64,000 nucleotides of DNA. Origin: Leptolyngbya sp. SIO1E4 (lineage in GTDB: Bacteria; Cyanobacteriota; Cyanobacteriia; Phormidesmidales; Phormidesmidaceae). A program made the position numbers and the translations under genes. The stretch covers positions 62,001 through 126,000 of the forward strand of contig JAAHFU020000001.1 in assembly GCA_010672825.2 (NCBI GenBank). Direction: 5' to 3'. The first letter of the stretch is position 1. Each line of letters starts with the position of its first letter. Shown piece by piece: positions 26,770-36,634 of this stretch. Below the pieces are notes generated by a model. The model did no database searches and was not told where the DNA came from. It worked only from the letters and a program-made list of their open reading frames with translations.

Positions 26770-27279
26770 TTATCCCTGCAAAACCCTCAAAATCTCCTCA
26801 ACAGATCGCCGCTCGTTTAGCATATGGCGCACTGCGGCTACCTTCGACACCTTCACATACACCTTCTGCCGTCGCGTTTCTCCAGCGGCAACGACTTCAT
26901 CCCAACAGTAGTAGTAGCTAGTGCTGGGGTGCTTGCGGGTTTTGTTGCCGATGCGGGTTTCTAGCCACCCTGATGCCTGGCCTTTGGGGGAGTGTCTGCG
27001 CAGCTCTCCTTCAGTAGAGTCAGCCACGGAGGGTGACACCACTCTAACCAAGACATCCGGTTCTGGGGGAGATACAGAACGGCCCTCTTTAGGTGCATCG
27101 CCCTGGTAGGGCAAGCCAAAGGGGGCTACCTGGCCCGGTAAGAGGGATAACTGCAAACCTTCGCTGGCGGGGTCATCGATGCAGAGCTGACCTTCTCGCT
27201 CTCGCTTCAGCATCTGCTTGCGGGGCATTTGGCCCAGGTCATAGCGACAGTGGCAAGGGTGGCACCAGGCGCGGAGCAT
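26770..27279 (-). CDS. Hypothetical protein with CHxCHC-type N-terminus
   Basis: 169 residues. The N-terminus WCHPCHCRYDLGQMPRKQ resembles the end of HNH-like zinc-binding sequences. The middle is low complexity. The C-terminal ~65 residues (GWLETRIGNKTRKHPSTSYYYCWDEV...QKVYVKVSKVAAV...RRSVEEIL) resemble a short cyanobacterial domain of unknown function with YYYCW and a KVYV strand; I recognise the pattern but not a name. It lies downstream of the DNA ligase on the same strand, separated by an AT-rich simple repeat. It could be a remnant of a larger nuclease. Confidence 0.55.
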   Translation of the reverse strand: MLRAWCHPCHCRYDLGQMPRKQMLKREREGQLCIDDPASEGLQLSLLPGQVAPFGLPYQGDAPKEGRSVSPPEPDVLVRVVSPSVADSTEGELRRHSPKGQASGWLETRIGNKTRKHPSTSYYYCWDEVVAAGETRRQKVYVKVSKVAAVRHMLNERRSVEEILRVLQG

Positions 27280-27308
27280 CGGTATGGGGGATACGCTCTA
27301 TTTTCTCT

Positions 27309-27372
27309 AGGTGGAAATCAATTTGGGATTTGGAATTTGGGATTTCCGATTTTGGATTTGGGATTTGGAAAT
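27309..27372. repeat. GATTTGGGATTTGG-type simple repeat
   Basis: Degenerate tandem array of GGATTT / GGAATTT units between the DNA ligase 3' end and the hypothetical gene. A shorter similar array (GATTTCTGATTTTGGATTTC) lies at 31518-31548 after gnd. Confidence 0.7.
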
Positions 27373-27400
27373 CCTTGTTGTCAAAGGCTTCCGTTTGGAA

Positions 27401-29011
27401 CTATCCCTGATAGCTGCGGAGAAGCGCGTGAGCAGTTTCCAAAGTGTCGGCTTCCTCAACGGGCTTGTCCGTGCGCCAGCGGAGGATACGAGGAAAACGG
27501 ACTGAAATGCCTGACTTGTGGCGTTTTGACTCTGCGATGCCCTCAAAGCCAATTTCAAAAACGTGGATAGGGGCGACCGATCGCACCGGGCCAAATCGCT
27601 CAATCGTATGGCGGCGAATCCATTTGTCCAGGGTCTCGATTTCAGCATTATCTAAGCCAGAATAGGCTTTGGCAAAAGGCACCAGTTCCTGGCCTTTCCA
27701 GAGGGCAAAGGTGTAGTCAGTAAAGAGGTTTGCCCGCTTACCGCTGCCTGCCTGGGCATAAATCAGCACCGCATCCAGCGTCATTGGGTCTACCTTATAT
27801 TTCCACCAGTAGCCGCGCTTGCGCCCCACCAGATAAGGGCTGTCCACGGCCTTAATGACCAACCCTTCCGCCCCGGATTGACGCGACTGCTCTCGCAGGG
27901 CGGCTAGATCTTCAAACGAGGCAAACGCTAACGGAGTTGACTGGTTCACGCAGGCATCGTCATGGGCGGTCACCAGTTGGTCGAGCAAATGCTTGCGATC
28001 GCCCAGCGGCTTCTCTCGAATGTCGTGGCCGTCATGCTCCAGCAGATCGTAGGCGATAAACCGCACCGGATTTTCCGCCATCACCTTTTTAGTGACGCGC
28101 TTGCGGCCCAGACGTTTTTGTAAATGGTTGAAGCTGAGGGGGCGATCGCCCTGCCAGCACAGAATTTCCCCATCCAACACGTGGCCGTTGGGAAAGGATG
28201 CGAAGGCGGTGACAACCTCAGGAAACTGCTCGGTGACCAAATCTTCCCCCCGTGACCAGATGAATACCTCATCAGCCCGCTTGATCACCTGAGCACGGAT
28301 GCCATCCCACTTCCACTCCGCCAGCCATTGGCTGGGGTCTTCCGCCTGAAATTTTTCCACATCAATCTGTGACGCCAGAAAGAACGGGTAGGGCTGGCTG
28401 GGCGCTGTTGCCACTGCCTCTTCGCTCACCAGGGTGTTGTAAAAAGCCACCGTGGGCTCAAAGTCTCCCATGAGGCGATGGGCCAGCACCGCTCCGGGAA
28501 TGCCTGATGCCGCCGAGAGCCCTTTAATCACCAGCTTTTCAGACGCCCCGACCCGAAATGCCCCGGTCAACACCTTGTTGAGCACAAAAATTTCGGTGTC
28601 GTCCAGCGATCTCCACCAGGAGATAATCAACCCATGCCGTTCTTCCTCCGTTTCCACCACTTTCACCAGGGGAATGATCTGCTCCATCCATTCGTGCAGG
28701 GGAATGTCAGCCGCAGACTGCCCTTTGAGCGGGGTATCGCGCAGCAGCAGCGCAATCACCTCAGCAGAGTCGCCCACATGGGCATAGCAGTCTTTAAACA
28801 GCCATTCTGGCAGGTTAGAAATGCTGAGGTATACATCTCGCAGCACCCGCGAGGTAACCAGTCGCCGTCGGGTTTTGTTCAGCAGCAGGTACAGCGCCCA
28901 CACGGCGTTAACGGGCGCTTCTTCGACAAAATACTGACGCAGCGCTTCAACTTTGGCATTGGTGGAGGGGGTGGCGTCGATCGCCTGAAAAAGCTGCGTA
29001 AACCGCTTCAT
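27401..29011 (-). CDS. ATP-dependent DNA ligase
   Basis: 536 residues from ATG at 29011 (MKRFTQLFQAID). N-terminal DNA-binding domain, then nucleotidyltransferase motif I EWKWDGIRAQ carrying the AMP-accepting Lys, motif III around HVLDGEILCW, motif IV GAEGLVIKA, and motif V YWWKYKVDPMTLDAVLIYAQ. A C-terminal OB domain ends in RFPRILRWRTDKPVEEADTL. This is the LigC/LigB-like stand-alone bacterial ATP ligase type, supplementary to the essential NAD-dependent LigA and thought to act in DNA repair. In many bacteria it is linked to a ligase-associated exonuclease and helicase; neither is here. GNAT gene 40 bases upstream on the same strand. Confidence 0.93.
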   Translation of the reverse strand: MKRFTQLFQAIDATPSTNAKVEALRQYFVEEAPVNAVWALYLLLNKTRRRLVTSRVLRDVYLSISNLPEWLFKDCYAHVGDSAEVIALLLRDTPLKGQSAADIPLHEWMEQIIPLVKVVETEEERHGLIISWWRSLDDTEIFVLNKVLTGAFRVGASEKLVIKGLSAASGIPGAVLAHRLMGDFEPTVAFYNTLVSEEAVATAPSQPYPFFLASQIDVEKFQAEDPSQWLAEWKWDGIRAQVIKRADEVFIWSRGEDLVTEQFPEVVTAFASFPNGHVLDGEILCWQGDRPLSFNHLQKRLGRKRVTKKVMAENPVRFIAYDLLEHDGHDIREKPLGDRKHLLDQLVTAHDDACVNQSTPLAFASFEDLAALREQSRQSGAEGLVIKAVDSPYLVGRKRGYWWKYKVDPMTLDAVLIYAQAGSGKRANLFTDYTFALWKGQELVPFAKAYSGLDNAEIETLDKWIRRHTIERFGPVRSVAPIHVFEIGFEGIAESKRHKSGISVRFPRILRWRTDKPVEEADTLETAHALLRSYQG

Positions 29012-29051
29012 TGCTGCTAAGGAACTCGTTAGGTGACTCTCTCTGGCAACA

Positions 29052-29600
29052 TTATGACGCTGGTTTCGGATCGGTTGCCGCCCGCCGGAACAGCCGCAGC
29101 CGATGGCCGCCGTAATAGGCTTCACTGATCCCCAGGTCGGCCATACCCAGGCGCTGGGTGACGCGCACCGAGCGATCGTTGTCGGGTAATGTCACGGCAT
29201 ACAGGGCGGGCAGCGCTAACGTTTCAAACCCATAGGTGACCAGGGCACGGGCCGATTCCGTCGCGTATCCATGGCCCCAGCTAGCGGGTCGAAAGTGCCA
29301 GCCAATCTCAACATGGCCGCTGGGGGTATTGTCCTGATCGGGCAGGGGCATCAGCAGCACCGTGCCGATGGGCGTCTGGTCAGTCTGGGTCACCACTGCC
29401 CAGCAGCCCAATCCGGGGAAGGTGGCGGCGCGATCGCAATACCGCTGTAATCGGGCCTGAATTGCCTCAATGGTCGTGTCCAGTGATTGATCCCCAATCC
29501 ACTGAGTCACCGCCGGATCGCCATAGATAGCGATCGCAGCCGCAGCATCTTTCTCGGGTTGCCAATCTCGAATCAGCAGTCTAGCCGTTTCTAGATACAT
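29052..29600 (-). CDS. GNAT-family N-acetyltransferase (RimJ/RimL-like)
   Basis: 182 residues. Begins LETARLLIRDWQPEKD, typical of RimJ/RimL-type acetyltransferases. The acetyl-CoA site region is IGWHFRPASWGHGYATESARALVTYGFE, followed by YAVTLPDNDRSVRVTQRLGM. It transfers an acetyl group from acetyl-CoA to an amine; the substrate cannot be told. It is upstream of the DNA ligase on the same strand and may be co-transcribed. Confidence 0.88.
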   Translation of the reverse strand: MYLETARLLIRDWQPEKDAAAAIAIYGDPAVTQWIGDQSLDTTIEAIQARLQRYCDRAATFPGLGCWAVVTQTDQTPIGTVLLMPLPDQDNTPSGHVEIGWHFRPASWGHGYATESARALVTYGFETLALPALYAVTLPDNDRSVRVTQRLGMADLGISEAYYGGHRLRLFRRAATDPKPAS

Positions 29601-30030
29601 CGTTTATTGCTCCCCCCCTGTCGTCTTGGTTGGCCAGGGCAGGGTTTGTCATGACCTGTGGATAGAGTCTTGAAGCAGCCAGGTTGGCCTGTGATGCCTG
29701 CCTCCATCCTCAACATGACCCCGAAGGCTGCCCGGCTAAACCTTTACCCATGCCCCTTACAGAGATTTGCCGGAGATCTGTCGGAAAAAGCAGCGCGCTC
29801 TCTTTAGGTCAATCTGCGACCAATCATATAGATATTTCATCCCATATCCCAAAGAAAACCTTATGGGATAAATCCCCCCCCCGATAAAGTTGTCTACCCT
29901 AAACACAACCCGACGTAACGCACTGCCCTGGGATGTGCCTGGGCAAGCACCCCAACAGATGTCGTTTGAGGGCACCCCCTGTTTTCAGCCTCCACGTCGT
30001 TAGCTTAGGCAATTTAAGAGAGACTTCACT
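29601..30030. other. gnd upstream region
   Basis: 430 bases between divergent GNAT and gnd. An eight-base hairpin ATCCCATA/TATGGGAT lies at 29839-29869. No gene or clear promoter boxes recognised. Confidence 0.5.
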
Positions 30031-31449
30031 ATGGCACAGAGTTTTGGTGTAATCGGCCTAGCGGTCATGGGTGAAAACCTGGCCTTAAACGTAGAACGGA
30101 ATGGTTTTCCCGTGTCCGTGTACAACCGATCGCGGGAGAAAACCGATCGCTTCATCGCCAATCGAACCCAGGGCAAAAACGTCCAAGCGACCTATTCCCT
30201 CGAAGAATTCGTGGCGTCTTTAGAGCGTCCCCGGCGCATTCTAGTGATGGTAAAAGCCGGTGGCCCAGTTGATGCTGTGATTGGCCAACTCAAGCCCCTG
30301 CTGGATGATGATGACATGATCATTGACGGCGGCAACTCCCTCTATGAAGACACCGAGCGCCGAGTCAAAGAACTCGAATCGACTGGCCTTCGCTTCATCG
30401 GCATGGGCGTCAGCGGCGGCGAAGAAGGAGCCCTCAACGGCCCCAGCTTAATGCCCGGCGGCACCCGCGCGGCCTACGACCTGATTGAGCCCATCGTCAC
30501 TAAAATTGCAGCCCAGGTAGATGATGGCCCCTGCGTCACCTACATCGGCCCTGGCGGTGCCGGTCACTACGTCAAGATGGTGCACAACGGCATTGAGTAT
30601 GGCGACATGCAGCTCATTGCAGAAGCCTACGACCTGATGAAAAATGTCTTGGGCCTCAACCACGAACAGCTCCATGAGGTGTTTGCAGAATGGAACATGA
30701 CGGAGGAACTCGACTCCTTCCTGATTGATATCACCTCCGACATCTTCACCAACGAAGAGGCCGGTAAGCCTCTGGTCGAGATGATTTTGGATGCCGCTGG
30801 GCAAAAGGGTACCGGTCGCTGGACGGTTGTTAATGCGCTGGAACTGGGGGTCGCGATCCCCACGATCACAGCGGCAGTGAACGCGCGCATTATGTCTTCT
30901 ATCAAGCCAGAGCGCGTGGCGGCCTCTAAAGAACTCAGCGGCCCCACCGCCAAATTTGATGGTGATATCAAAACCACCATCAGCAAGATTCGGGATGCCC
31001 TGTATTGCTCTAAAATTTGCTCCTATGCCCAAGGGATGGCGCTGATCAGCAAAGCCTCTCAAACCTTTGATTACGGCATTAATTTGGGCGAAACCGCCCG
31101 CATCTGGAAAGGCGGCTGCATTATTAAAGCCCGCTTCTTAGGCAAGATTAAGCATGCCTACGACGAAAATGCCAATTTGGCGAATCTGCTACTCGCCCCT
31201 GAGTTCAAGCAAACGATTCTCGATCGCCAGGCTGCCTGGCGCGAAGTCGTAGCCATGGCCGCCGGGCTCGGCATTCCGGTCCCCGCTTTCAGTGCCTCCC
31301 TCGATTATTTCGACAGCTACCGTCGCGATCGCCTGCCCCAAAACCTGACCCAGGCTCAACGCGACTACTTCGGTGCCCACACCTACGAGCGGGTCGATAA
31401 AGAAGGCGTCTTCCATACCGAGTGGACGAAGGCTCCGGCAAAGGTGTAG
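30031..31449 (+). CDS. gnd: 6-phosphogluconate dehydrogenase (decarboxylating)
   Basis: 472 residues, full length for the family. N-terminal NADP-binding fold ([16 protein letters not shown]), substrate motifs [21 protein letters not shown] and [20 protein letters not shown], catalytic Lys in that segment, and C-terminal [11 protein letters not shown]. It oxidises 6-phosphogluconate to ribulose 5-phosphate with NADPH production in the oxidative pentose phosphate pathway, the main dark carbon route of cyanobacteria. Single gene with its own ~430-base upstream region. Confidence 0.97.
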   Translation: MAQSFGVIGLAVMGENLALNVERNGFPVSVYNRSREKTDRFIANRTQGKNVQATYSLEEFVASLERPRRILVMVKAGGPVDAVIGQLKPLLDDDDMIIDGGNSLYEDTERRVKELESTGLRFIGMGVSGGEEGALNGPSLMPGGTRAAYDLIEPIVTKIAAQVDDGPCVTYIGPGGAGHYVKMVHNGIEYGDMQLIAEAYDLMKNVLGLNHEQLHEVFAEWNMTEELDSFLIDITSDIFTNEEAGKPLVEMILDAAGQKGTGRWTVVNALELGVAIPTITAAVNARIMSSIKPERVAASKELSGPTAKFDGDIKTTISKIRDALYCSKICSYAQGMALISKASQTFDYGINLGETARIWKGGCIIKARFLGKIKHAYDENANLANLLLAPEFKQTILDRQAAWREVVAMAAGLGIPVPAFSASLDYFDSYRRDRLPQNLTQAQRDYFGAHTYERVDKEGVFHTEWTKAPAKV

Positions 31450-31567
31450 AAGGTTAGGGGGATGAGGGGATAGTGGGGAGATAGCACCATGGGCTATTAG
31501 CCATCAGCTATCAGATTTTAGATTTCTGATTTTGGATTTCTGATTTCCCCACTCCCTCCATTCCCGA

Positions 31568-31664
31568 TAGCGTTTCTCACTCTGATGAAGTACTCGCCTT
31601 AGACCCCAAACCCTAGCCCCTATTGCGACCAGGATGTCCCTCACTCCGCCCAAAAAGGCTGTAT
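31568..31664 (+). repeat. Dispersed intergenic repeat, copy G (diverged)
   Basis: GAAGTACTCGCCTTAGACCCC, AAACCCTAGCCCC, GACCAGGATGTCC, CCAAAAAGGCTGTAT. It is the most diverged of the clear copies, located between gnd and the DUF3288 gene. Confidence 0.55.
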
Positions 31665-31709
31665 TCCCTTCTTCAATCCCTTCCCACTCTGCCCCCCTCC
31701 CCCACCGCC

Positions 31710-31994
31710 ATGTCTGAACAAAAAGAACAAGCCCATCCCCAATACCGCAGCGATCGCGCCACGGTCAATCAACTATTGGCGGAAGGCCCGACAGACTTTA
31801 ATCTGGCTGAGTTAGGCAGGCTCATCATTCGCTATAAAGGGTTTCCAGGGGCGCGGGATATTCAGAAAGATTTGGAGAAGGTACTGAGCACCTGGAAGCT
31901 GACGGAAGATGAGCTTTATGAAAAAACCCGAGTGCTCCACCAAAGGGCTGACATCTATCAAAATTTAGGGCGCAACCGCGAAGATTGGAGCTAG
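31710..31994 (+). CDS. DUF3288 family protein
   Basis: 94 residues from ATG at 31710 (MSEQKEQAHPQYRSDR). It matches the cyanobacteria-specific DUF3288: TVNQLLAEGPTDFNLAELGRL, IIRYKGFPGARDIQKDLEKVL, WKLTEDELYEKTR. Cytosolic, no known function. An upstream in-frame extension to 31623 lies in Pro-rich non-coding sequence and is not used. Confidence 0.85.
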   Translation: MSEQKEQAHPQYRSDRATVNQLLAEGPTDFNLAELGRLIIRYKGFPGARDIQKDLEKVLSTWKLTEDELYEKTRVLHQRADIYQNLGRNREDWS

Positions 31995-32086
31995 GGAATC
32001 TAGCAACAGACTTAGCTATCAGCATTGCTGAGAAAGTAAATATCCCTGCCGTTTGCTGGAAGTTCGCTGACTGACCGAGGCTGCCG

Positions 32087-35000
32087 ATGGAATTCGTGGT
32101 TGAAAAAGTCATCGATGCAGTTTTAGAGGCCTCCGGCATTAAGGAAAGAGTGGGTCGCAGTCAGCGGGTTATTCGCCTGCTGCGACGTTTTGGCCTGGAT
32201 TCCGTCGATGCTCTGACATCCTTTGAAGATATCTACGCCTATGCCCTGGTGGAATATGCCTTTGATGAAGCCGGGTTATGTAAGCCTGCGCCGCTGGTGA
32301 AGTTCTTTAAAGCAAAGGAAGTCCGAGCGCTGTTTCAGGCAGCCTATCGTGAGAATGATCCCCGGGAATGGTTGCGAAAGGGAGAAGCGATCGCTCAGTT
32401 CAAGCTGGGGAAACAGCTGCCAGGGCTCGACCCGAAACGGGAGCTAGGAACGTTCGCGGCGGTTTTTGTCGAAATCGTGAAACAAACGCGATCGCCCAAA
32501 GAGATCCGTCAAGACCAAAAACTCGACAGCCTGCAGCAACAGCTCCAATCCCTACAAACCCAAATCCAGCAGTTGCCGAGCCTGGAAGCCATCAATCAGC
32601 AGGTGACCCAGCTAGCAGGGGTTGAAACCTTGGCCCTTCCGGCGGCAGCCCAGACCAGTAACGCGGTGGATCTGGCCCATCAGCTCGGGGAATGGTTTGA
32701 GGTGCTGGACTATGACCGCGATCCCGATTACGAAGTTTGGACGACCGACTACTTTGAATGGATCATCAACTTTCCCCTGACCCGCCGAAAATTTTCTCGC
32801 ATTCTGGTGCGGGGGGTCGCGGGGGAAGTGGGCATGGCAGACCTGCACGGGTTCCAGCAAGCCATTGAAGAAACCGGAGCTGACGAAGGCTGGCTGGTAG
32901 GGAACCGCCGGATCAGTAAAGCTGCCCGCACCGCAGCTCAGCAGGATAGTACCTACGAAGACATCACCTGCTACACCTTTGATGAGCTGTTGGATGAAGA
33001 CGCTGACTTCAGCAAATATCTGGATTGGCTGGCGGCGGATATCAAGGTCAAGGGGGTAGATACAGGATATTTGCCGTTGGGCTGTCGTAAAGATGAGCTG
33101 GATCCGTTCAGCCAGCAGAAGATTGGCGTCAGCGTCTACGGAGAAGAAGATGGCTGGATTGACGGCTATGTAGATCAGTGGCTGGATGACCCGGCCAAAG
33201 AGCACCTATCCATTTTGGGGGAATTTGGCACCGGCAAAACCTGGTTTGCCCTGCACTATGCCTGGGTTGCACTGCAGCGCTATCAAGATGCCAAGCGACG
33301 TGGCATTGAGCGCCCCCGCGTGCCGATTGTGGTACCCCTGCGAGACTATGCCAAGGCCGTAACGGTCGAATCTCTATTCTCTGAGTTCTTTTTCCGCAAG
33401 CACGAGATTCTGAAAACCTATTCCGTTTTTGAGCAGCTAAACCGCATGGGCAAGCTGCTGTTGATTTTTGATGGGTTTGATGAAATGGCGGCACGGGTAA
33501 ACCGGCAGGCCATGATTGACAATTTTTGGGAGCTGGCGAAGGTGGTGGTGCCGGGGGCAAAGGCCATCTTGACCTGCCGGACTGAGCATTTTCCAGATGC
33601 GATTGAGGGGCGTCAGCTGCTGAATGCGGAGCTGCAGGCATCTACAAAAAACCTGACCGGAGAACCGCCCCAGTTTGAAGTGCTGGAGCTGGAGAAGTTT
33701 AGTGACGGGCAAATCGCAGAGTTGCTAGGGCACAAGGCGCAAGAGCGCACCGTGCAGGAGGTGATGGGCAACCCGCAACTGCTGGATCTGGCCCGACGTC
33801 CGGTGATGGTGGAGCTGATTTTAGAAGCCCTGCCGGAGATTGAGGCGGGGAAACCGGTGGATATGGCGCGAGTATATCTCTACGCGGTAACCGCCAAGAT
33901 GGAGCGGGATATCAAAAGCGATCGCACATTCACCTCCCTTGCAGACAAGCTCTACTTTTTGTGTGAGCTGTCCTGGGAAATGCTGTCGAGCGATCGCATG
34001 AGCCTCAACTATCGAGCGTTTCCAGAGCGGCTGCAGCAATTATTTGCGGATCGGGTGAAGGAAGAGAAAGAGTTGGACCACTGGCGCTACGACATGATGG
34101 GCCAGACGATGCTAATCCGCAATTCGGAGGGGGACTACAGCCCAGCGCACCGATCGCTGCTGGAGTTTTTTGTGGCGTACAAGATTGTAGCGTCGCTGGG
34201 GGCGATGGCGGAGGATTTTACGGAGGTGGCGCGGCGGCAGTCGCATTTGGATGAGGCAGCAACGCCTCAGGGATATACGTGGGATGGGTATTTCCGAAGA
34301 GAGTGTGATGAAGCGGGGGTACCTGAGGCGATCGCACCGTTGAATCAGTTTGAGAGTATGGCCTTCGATGATTTGCTGCCGCTGTTGAGTGAGGCGAAGT
34401 TGGCCAGAGCAATATTAGATCTGGCGTATCCGATGTTGGATCAAGATACGATGCTAGAAAAACTTTTGCCGTTGTTGTGGGCAACACAAGAGAAACCCCT
34501 AGGAAAAATCGGTTACCTGGGGGGTAATGTGACTCAGCTGATGCTGGCCCAAAGTCCTTATGCTTTAGTAGATAATGACCTGAGCGGTACAAAGTTGCTA
34601 GGAGTTGATTTCACTGAAACCTATTTACACCGGGTGAACTTCCAGGGTGCTCATTTAACAGAAGCTATATTTTCCAAATCAATAGGCAGTGTTAACACCT
34701 TGGCGTTTAGCCCAGCAGAACCTTATCTTGCAATTGGTGATAGTAAAGGAAGCGTACAAGTTTACGATGTTGAAACTAAACAAGTTATTTTATTGTGTTC
34801 GGGCCATTCAGATTGGGTGAGATCTATCGCCTTTAGCACAGATGGAAAGACTCTTGCATCGGGCGGTAGTGACAGGACCTTAAAGCTGTGGTCAATGGAC
34901 AGTGGCAATTGCATTCGTACCTTCAAAGGTCATACAAGAGGAATTTCGTCTGTCGCTTTTAGTCCAAATGGAGACGTCATAGCATCGAGTGGTAATGACA

Positions 35001-36544
35001 AGACTATAAAGCTGTGGTCGACGGTCACCGGCAATTGTATTCGCACTATTGAAAGTCATTTAAAGGGGGTTTCATCAGTTGCTTTTAGCCCAAACGGAGA
35101 CGTTTTAGCATCGAGTAGTAACGATCAGACTATAAAGCTGTGGTCAATGGACAGCGGTGATTGTATCTCTACTCTCGAAGGCCATTTAAGCTGGGTAAGA
35201 GCCATAGCCTTTAGTCCGGATGGGGAGACCTTGGCATCGAGTAGTAATGACAAGACTATAAAGCTATGGTCGATGGCCACGAGGAATTGTATTCGCACCC
35301 TTGAAGGTCATTCAGCTTGGGTTAGGTGTGTTGCCTTTAGCTTAGACGGAAAGATCCTTGTTTCTGGCAGTGGCGATAGTACAGTCAAGCTATGGTCGAT
35401 GGCTAACGGCAAGTGTATCAGTACTCTCAAAGGTCATTCAAATAGGATTTGGTCCGTCGCCATTAATCCGAATGGAAAGGTCTTAGCATCCGGTAGCTAT
35501 GCTAACACTGTTAAGTTTTGGTCAATTGCAGAAGGAGATTGCATCGGTACTCTCAAAGGTCATTCAAATAGGATTTGGTCTGTCGCTTTTAGCCCAGATG
35601 GGAAAAAGATAGCCTCTTGTAGTGATGATAAAACCATAAAGCTATGGTCTACAACAAGTGGCAACCATATCCGCACCTTCGAAGGCCATTCAGATTGGGT
35701 TAGATCCATTGCCTTTAATCCAGATGGAAAGACCCTAGCTTCAAGCAGTAACGACCAAACCATAAAGTTGTGGCTGATAGCCAGCGGCGATTGTATCTGC
35801 ACCTTCGAAGGTCATTCAAACTGGGTTAGATCCGTTGCTTTTAGCCCAGATGGAAAGACTCTGGCTTCCGGCGGTGAAGACCAGACTGTGAAGCTGTGGT
35901 CAATAGTCAGTGGCAACTGTATCAGTACCTTCCAAGTTCATTCACACAGGGTCTGGCCTGTTGCCTTTAGCCCAGATGGAAAGATTCTAGCCTCCGGCGA
36001 TGATAACAAGACCGTAAAGTTATGGTCGATAGCCAGTGGTGACTGTATTCGCACTTTTGAAGGTCATTCAAACTGGGTTAGATCCGTCACTTTTAGCCCA
36101 GATGGAAAGACCCTGGCTTCGGGCAGCGATAATAAGCTCGTGAAGCTGTGGTCGATAGCCAGTGGTGATTGTATCCGCACTTTTGAAGGCCATTCAGATG
36201 GGGTTAGGTCTGTCGCCTTTAGTCCGGATGGGCATACCCTAGCCTCAAGCAGTAGTGATAAGAAAATTAAGTTATGGTCAATAGCTAATGGCAACTGTAT
36301 CCACACACTCGAAGGCCATTCGAATGGTGTTGGCTCAGTTGCGTTTAGCCCGGATGGAAAGATTTTGGCATCTGGCAGTTATGACGAAACAGTAAGGCTC
36401 TGGAGTATGAAAACAACTGAATGCTTGAGAGTAATCGACGATCGCGTATGTGCTGGAATGGATATTACCGGCACAATGGGGCTGACGGCGGGGCAGCGGA
36501 CGGCACTGAAGTTGATGGGAGCCGTTGATAAGGCAGAAGGATAA
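32087..36544 (+). CDS. NACHT NTPase with N-terminal nuclease-like domain and 14 WD40 repeats
   Basis: 1485 residues. Residues 1-~110 are an alpha-helical domain seen at the front of cyanobacterial NACHT proteins. Residues ~140-165 look coiled-coil (Gln/Leu-rich). Residues ~200-310 (FEVLDYDRDPDYEVWTTDYF, RILVRGVAGEVGMADLHGF, RRISKAARTAAQ, CYTFDELLDEDADF) resemble a restriction-endonuclease-like fold. NACHT follows: Walker A GEFGTGKTW with Lys384, Walker B LLLIFDGFDEMA with Asp462. A short pentapeptide-like stretch (DLSGTKLLGVDF...VNFQGAHL) precedes 14 WD40 repeats of 42 residues (868-1445). The tail CAGMDITGTMGLTAGQRTALKLMGAV is the usual ending of such proteins. Probably a STAND-type sensor whose WD40 part recognises a ligand and whose N-terminus is the effector, as in anti-phage systems; target unknown. 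Confidence 0.9.
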   Translation: MEFVVEKVIDAVLEASGIKERVGRSQRVIRLLRRFGLDSVDALTSFEDIYAYALVEYAFDEAGLCKPAPLVKFFKAKEVRALFQAAYRENDPREWLRKGEAIAQFKLGKQLPGLDPKRELGTFAAVFVEIVKQTRSPKEIRQDQKLDSLQQQLQSLQTQIQQLPSLEAINQQVTQLAGVETLALPAAAQTSNAVDLAHQLGEWFEVLDYDRDPDYEVWTTDYFEWIINFPLTRRKFSRILVRGVAGEVGMADLHGFQQAIEETGADEGWLVGNRRISKAARTAAQQDSTYEDITCYTFDELLDEDADFSKYLDWLAADIKVKGVDTGYLPLGCRKDELDPFSQQKIGVSVYGEEDGWIDGYVDQWLDDPAKEHLSILGEFGTGKTWFALHYAWVALQRYQDAKRRGIERPRVPIVVPLRDYAKAVTVESLFSEFFFRKHEILKTYSVFEQLNRMGKLLLIFDGFDEMAARVNRQAMIDNFWELAKVVVPGAKAILTCRTEHFPDAIEGRQLLNAELQASTKNLTGEPPQFEVLELEKFSDGQIAELLGHKAQERTVQEVMGNPQLLDLARRPVMVELILEALPEIEAGKPVDMARVYLYAVTAKMERDIKSDRTFTSLADKLYFLCELSWEMLSSDRMSLNYRAFPERLQQLFADRVKEEKELDHWRYDMMGQTMLIRNSEGDYSPAHRSLLEFFVAYKIVASLGAMAEDFTEVARRQSHLDEAATPQGYTWDGYFRRECDEAGVPEAIAPLNQFESMAFDDLLPLLSEAKLARAILDLAYPMLDQDTMLEKLLPLLWATQEKPLGKIGYLGGNVTQLMLAQSPYALVDNDLSGTKLLGVDFTETYLHRVNFQGAHLTEAIFSKSIGSVNTLAFSPAEPYLAIGDSKGSVQVYDVETKQVILLCSGHSDWVRSIAFSTDGKTLASGGSDRTLKLWSMDSGNCIRTFKGHTRGISSVAFSPNGDVIASSGNDKTIKLWSTVTGNCIRTIESHLKGVSSVAFSPNGDVLASSSNDQTIKLWSMDSGDCISTLEGHLSWVRAIAFSPDGETLASSSNDKTIKLWSMATRNCIRTLEGHSAWVRCVAFSLDGKILVSGSGDSTVKLWSMANGKCISTLKGHSNRIWSVAINPNGKVLASGSYANTVKFWSIAEGDCIGTLKGHSNRIWSVAFSPDGKKIASCSDDKTIKLWSTTSGNHIRTFEGHSDWVRSIAFNPDGKTLASSSNDQTIKLWLIASGDCICTFEGHSNWVRSVAFSPDGKTLASGGEDQTVKLWSIVSGNCISTFQVHSHRVWPVAFSPDGKILASGDDNKTVKLWSIASGDCIRTFEGHSNWVRSVTFSPDGKTLASGSDNKLVKLWSIASGDCIRTFEGHSDGVRSVAFSPDGHTLASSSSDKKIKLWSIANGNCIHTLEGHSNGVGSVAFSPDGKILASGSYDETVRLWSMKTTECLRVIDDRVCAGMDITGTMGLTAGQRTALKLMGAVDKAEG
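36430..36540 (+). repeat. Direct repeat, left copy (NACHT-gene tail)
   Basis: The last ~110 bases of the NACHT gene are repeated at 37270-37386 with about a dozen mismatches, flanking the VapBC-type pair. Confidence 0.9.
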
Positions 36545-36634
36545 AGGCGGAGGGCAGAATTTGTGAGCGTAATGGAGTAAAGGAGTGGATGAGTAGATGG
36601 GTGAATGAGTAGATGGGTGATGGGAGGAAGTTTG
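36545..36634. repeat. GGATGGGT-type simple repeat
   Basis: GGAGTGGATGAGTAGATGGG-like units just before the antitoxin gene, related to the array at 54190-54285. The antitoxin ribosome site GGGAGG lies at its end. Confidence 0.6.

Noticed and set aside
30448-31062. 204-codon frame antisense to gnd
   Set aside because: gnd is a certain gene over its full length; the antisense frame reflects codon bias and has no recognisable motif.
32612-33205. 197-codon frame antisense to the NACHT gene
   Set aside because: Overlaps a well-supported domain; the product shows no family features.
34690-36430. Regularly spaced similar units suggesting a CRISPR-like array
   Set aside because: The 126-base period is the 42-residue WD40 repeat inside one open frame; there are no short identical repeats with unique spacers.
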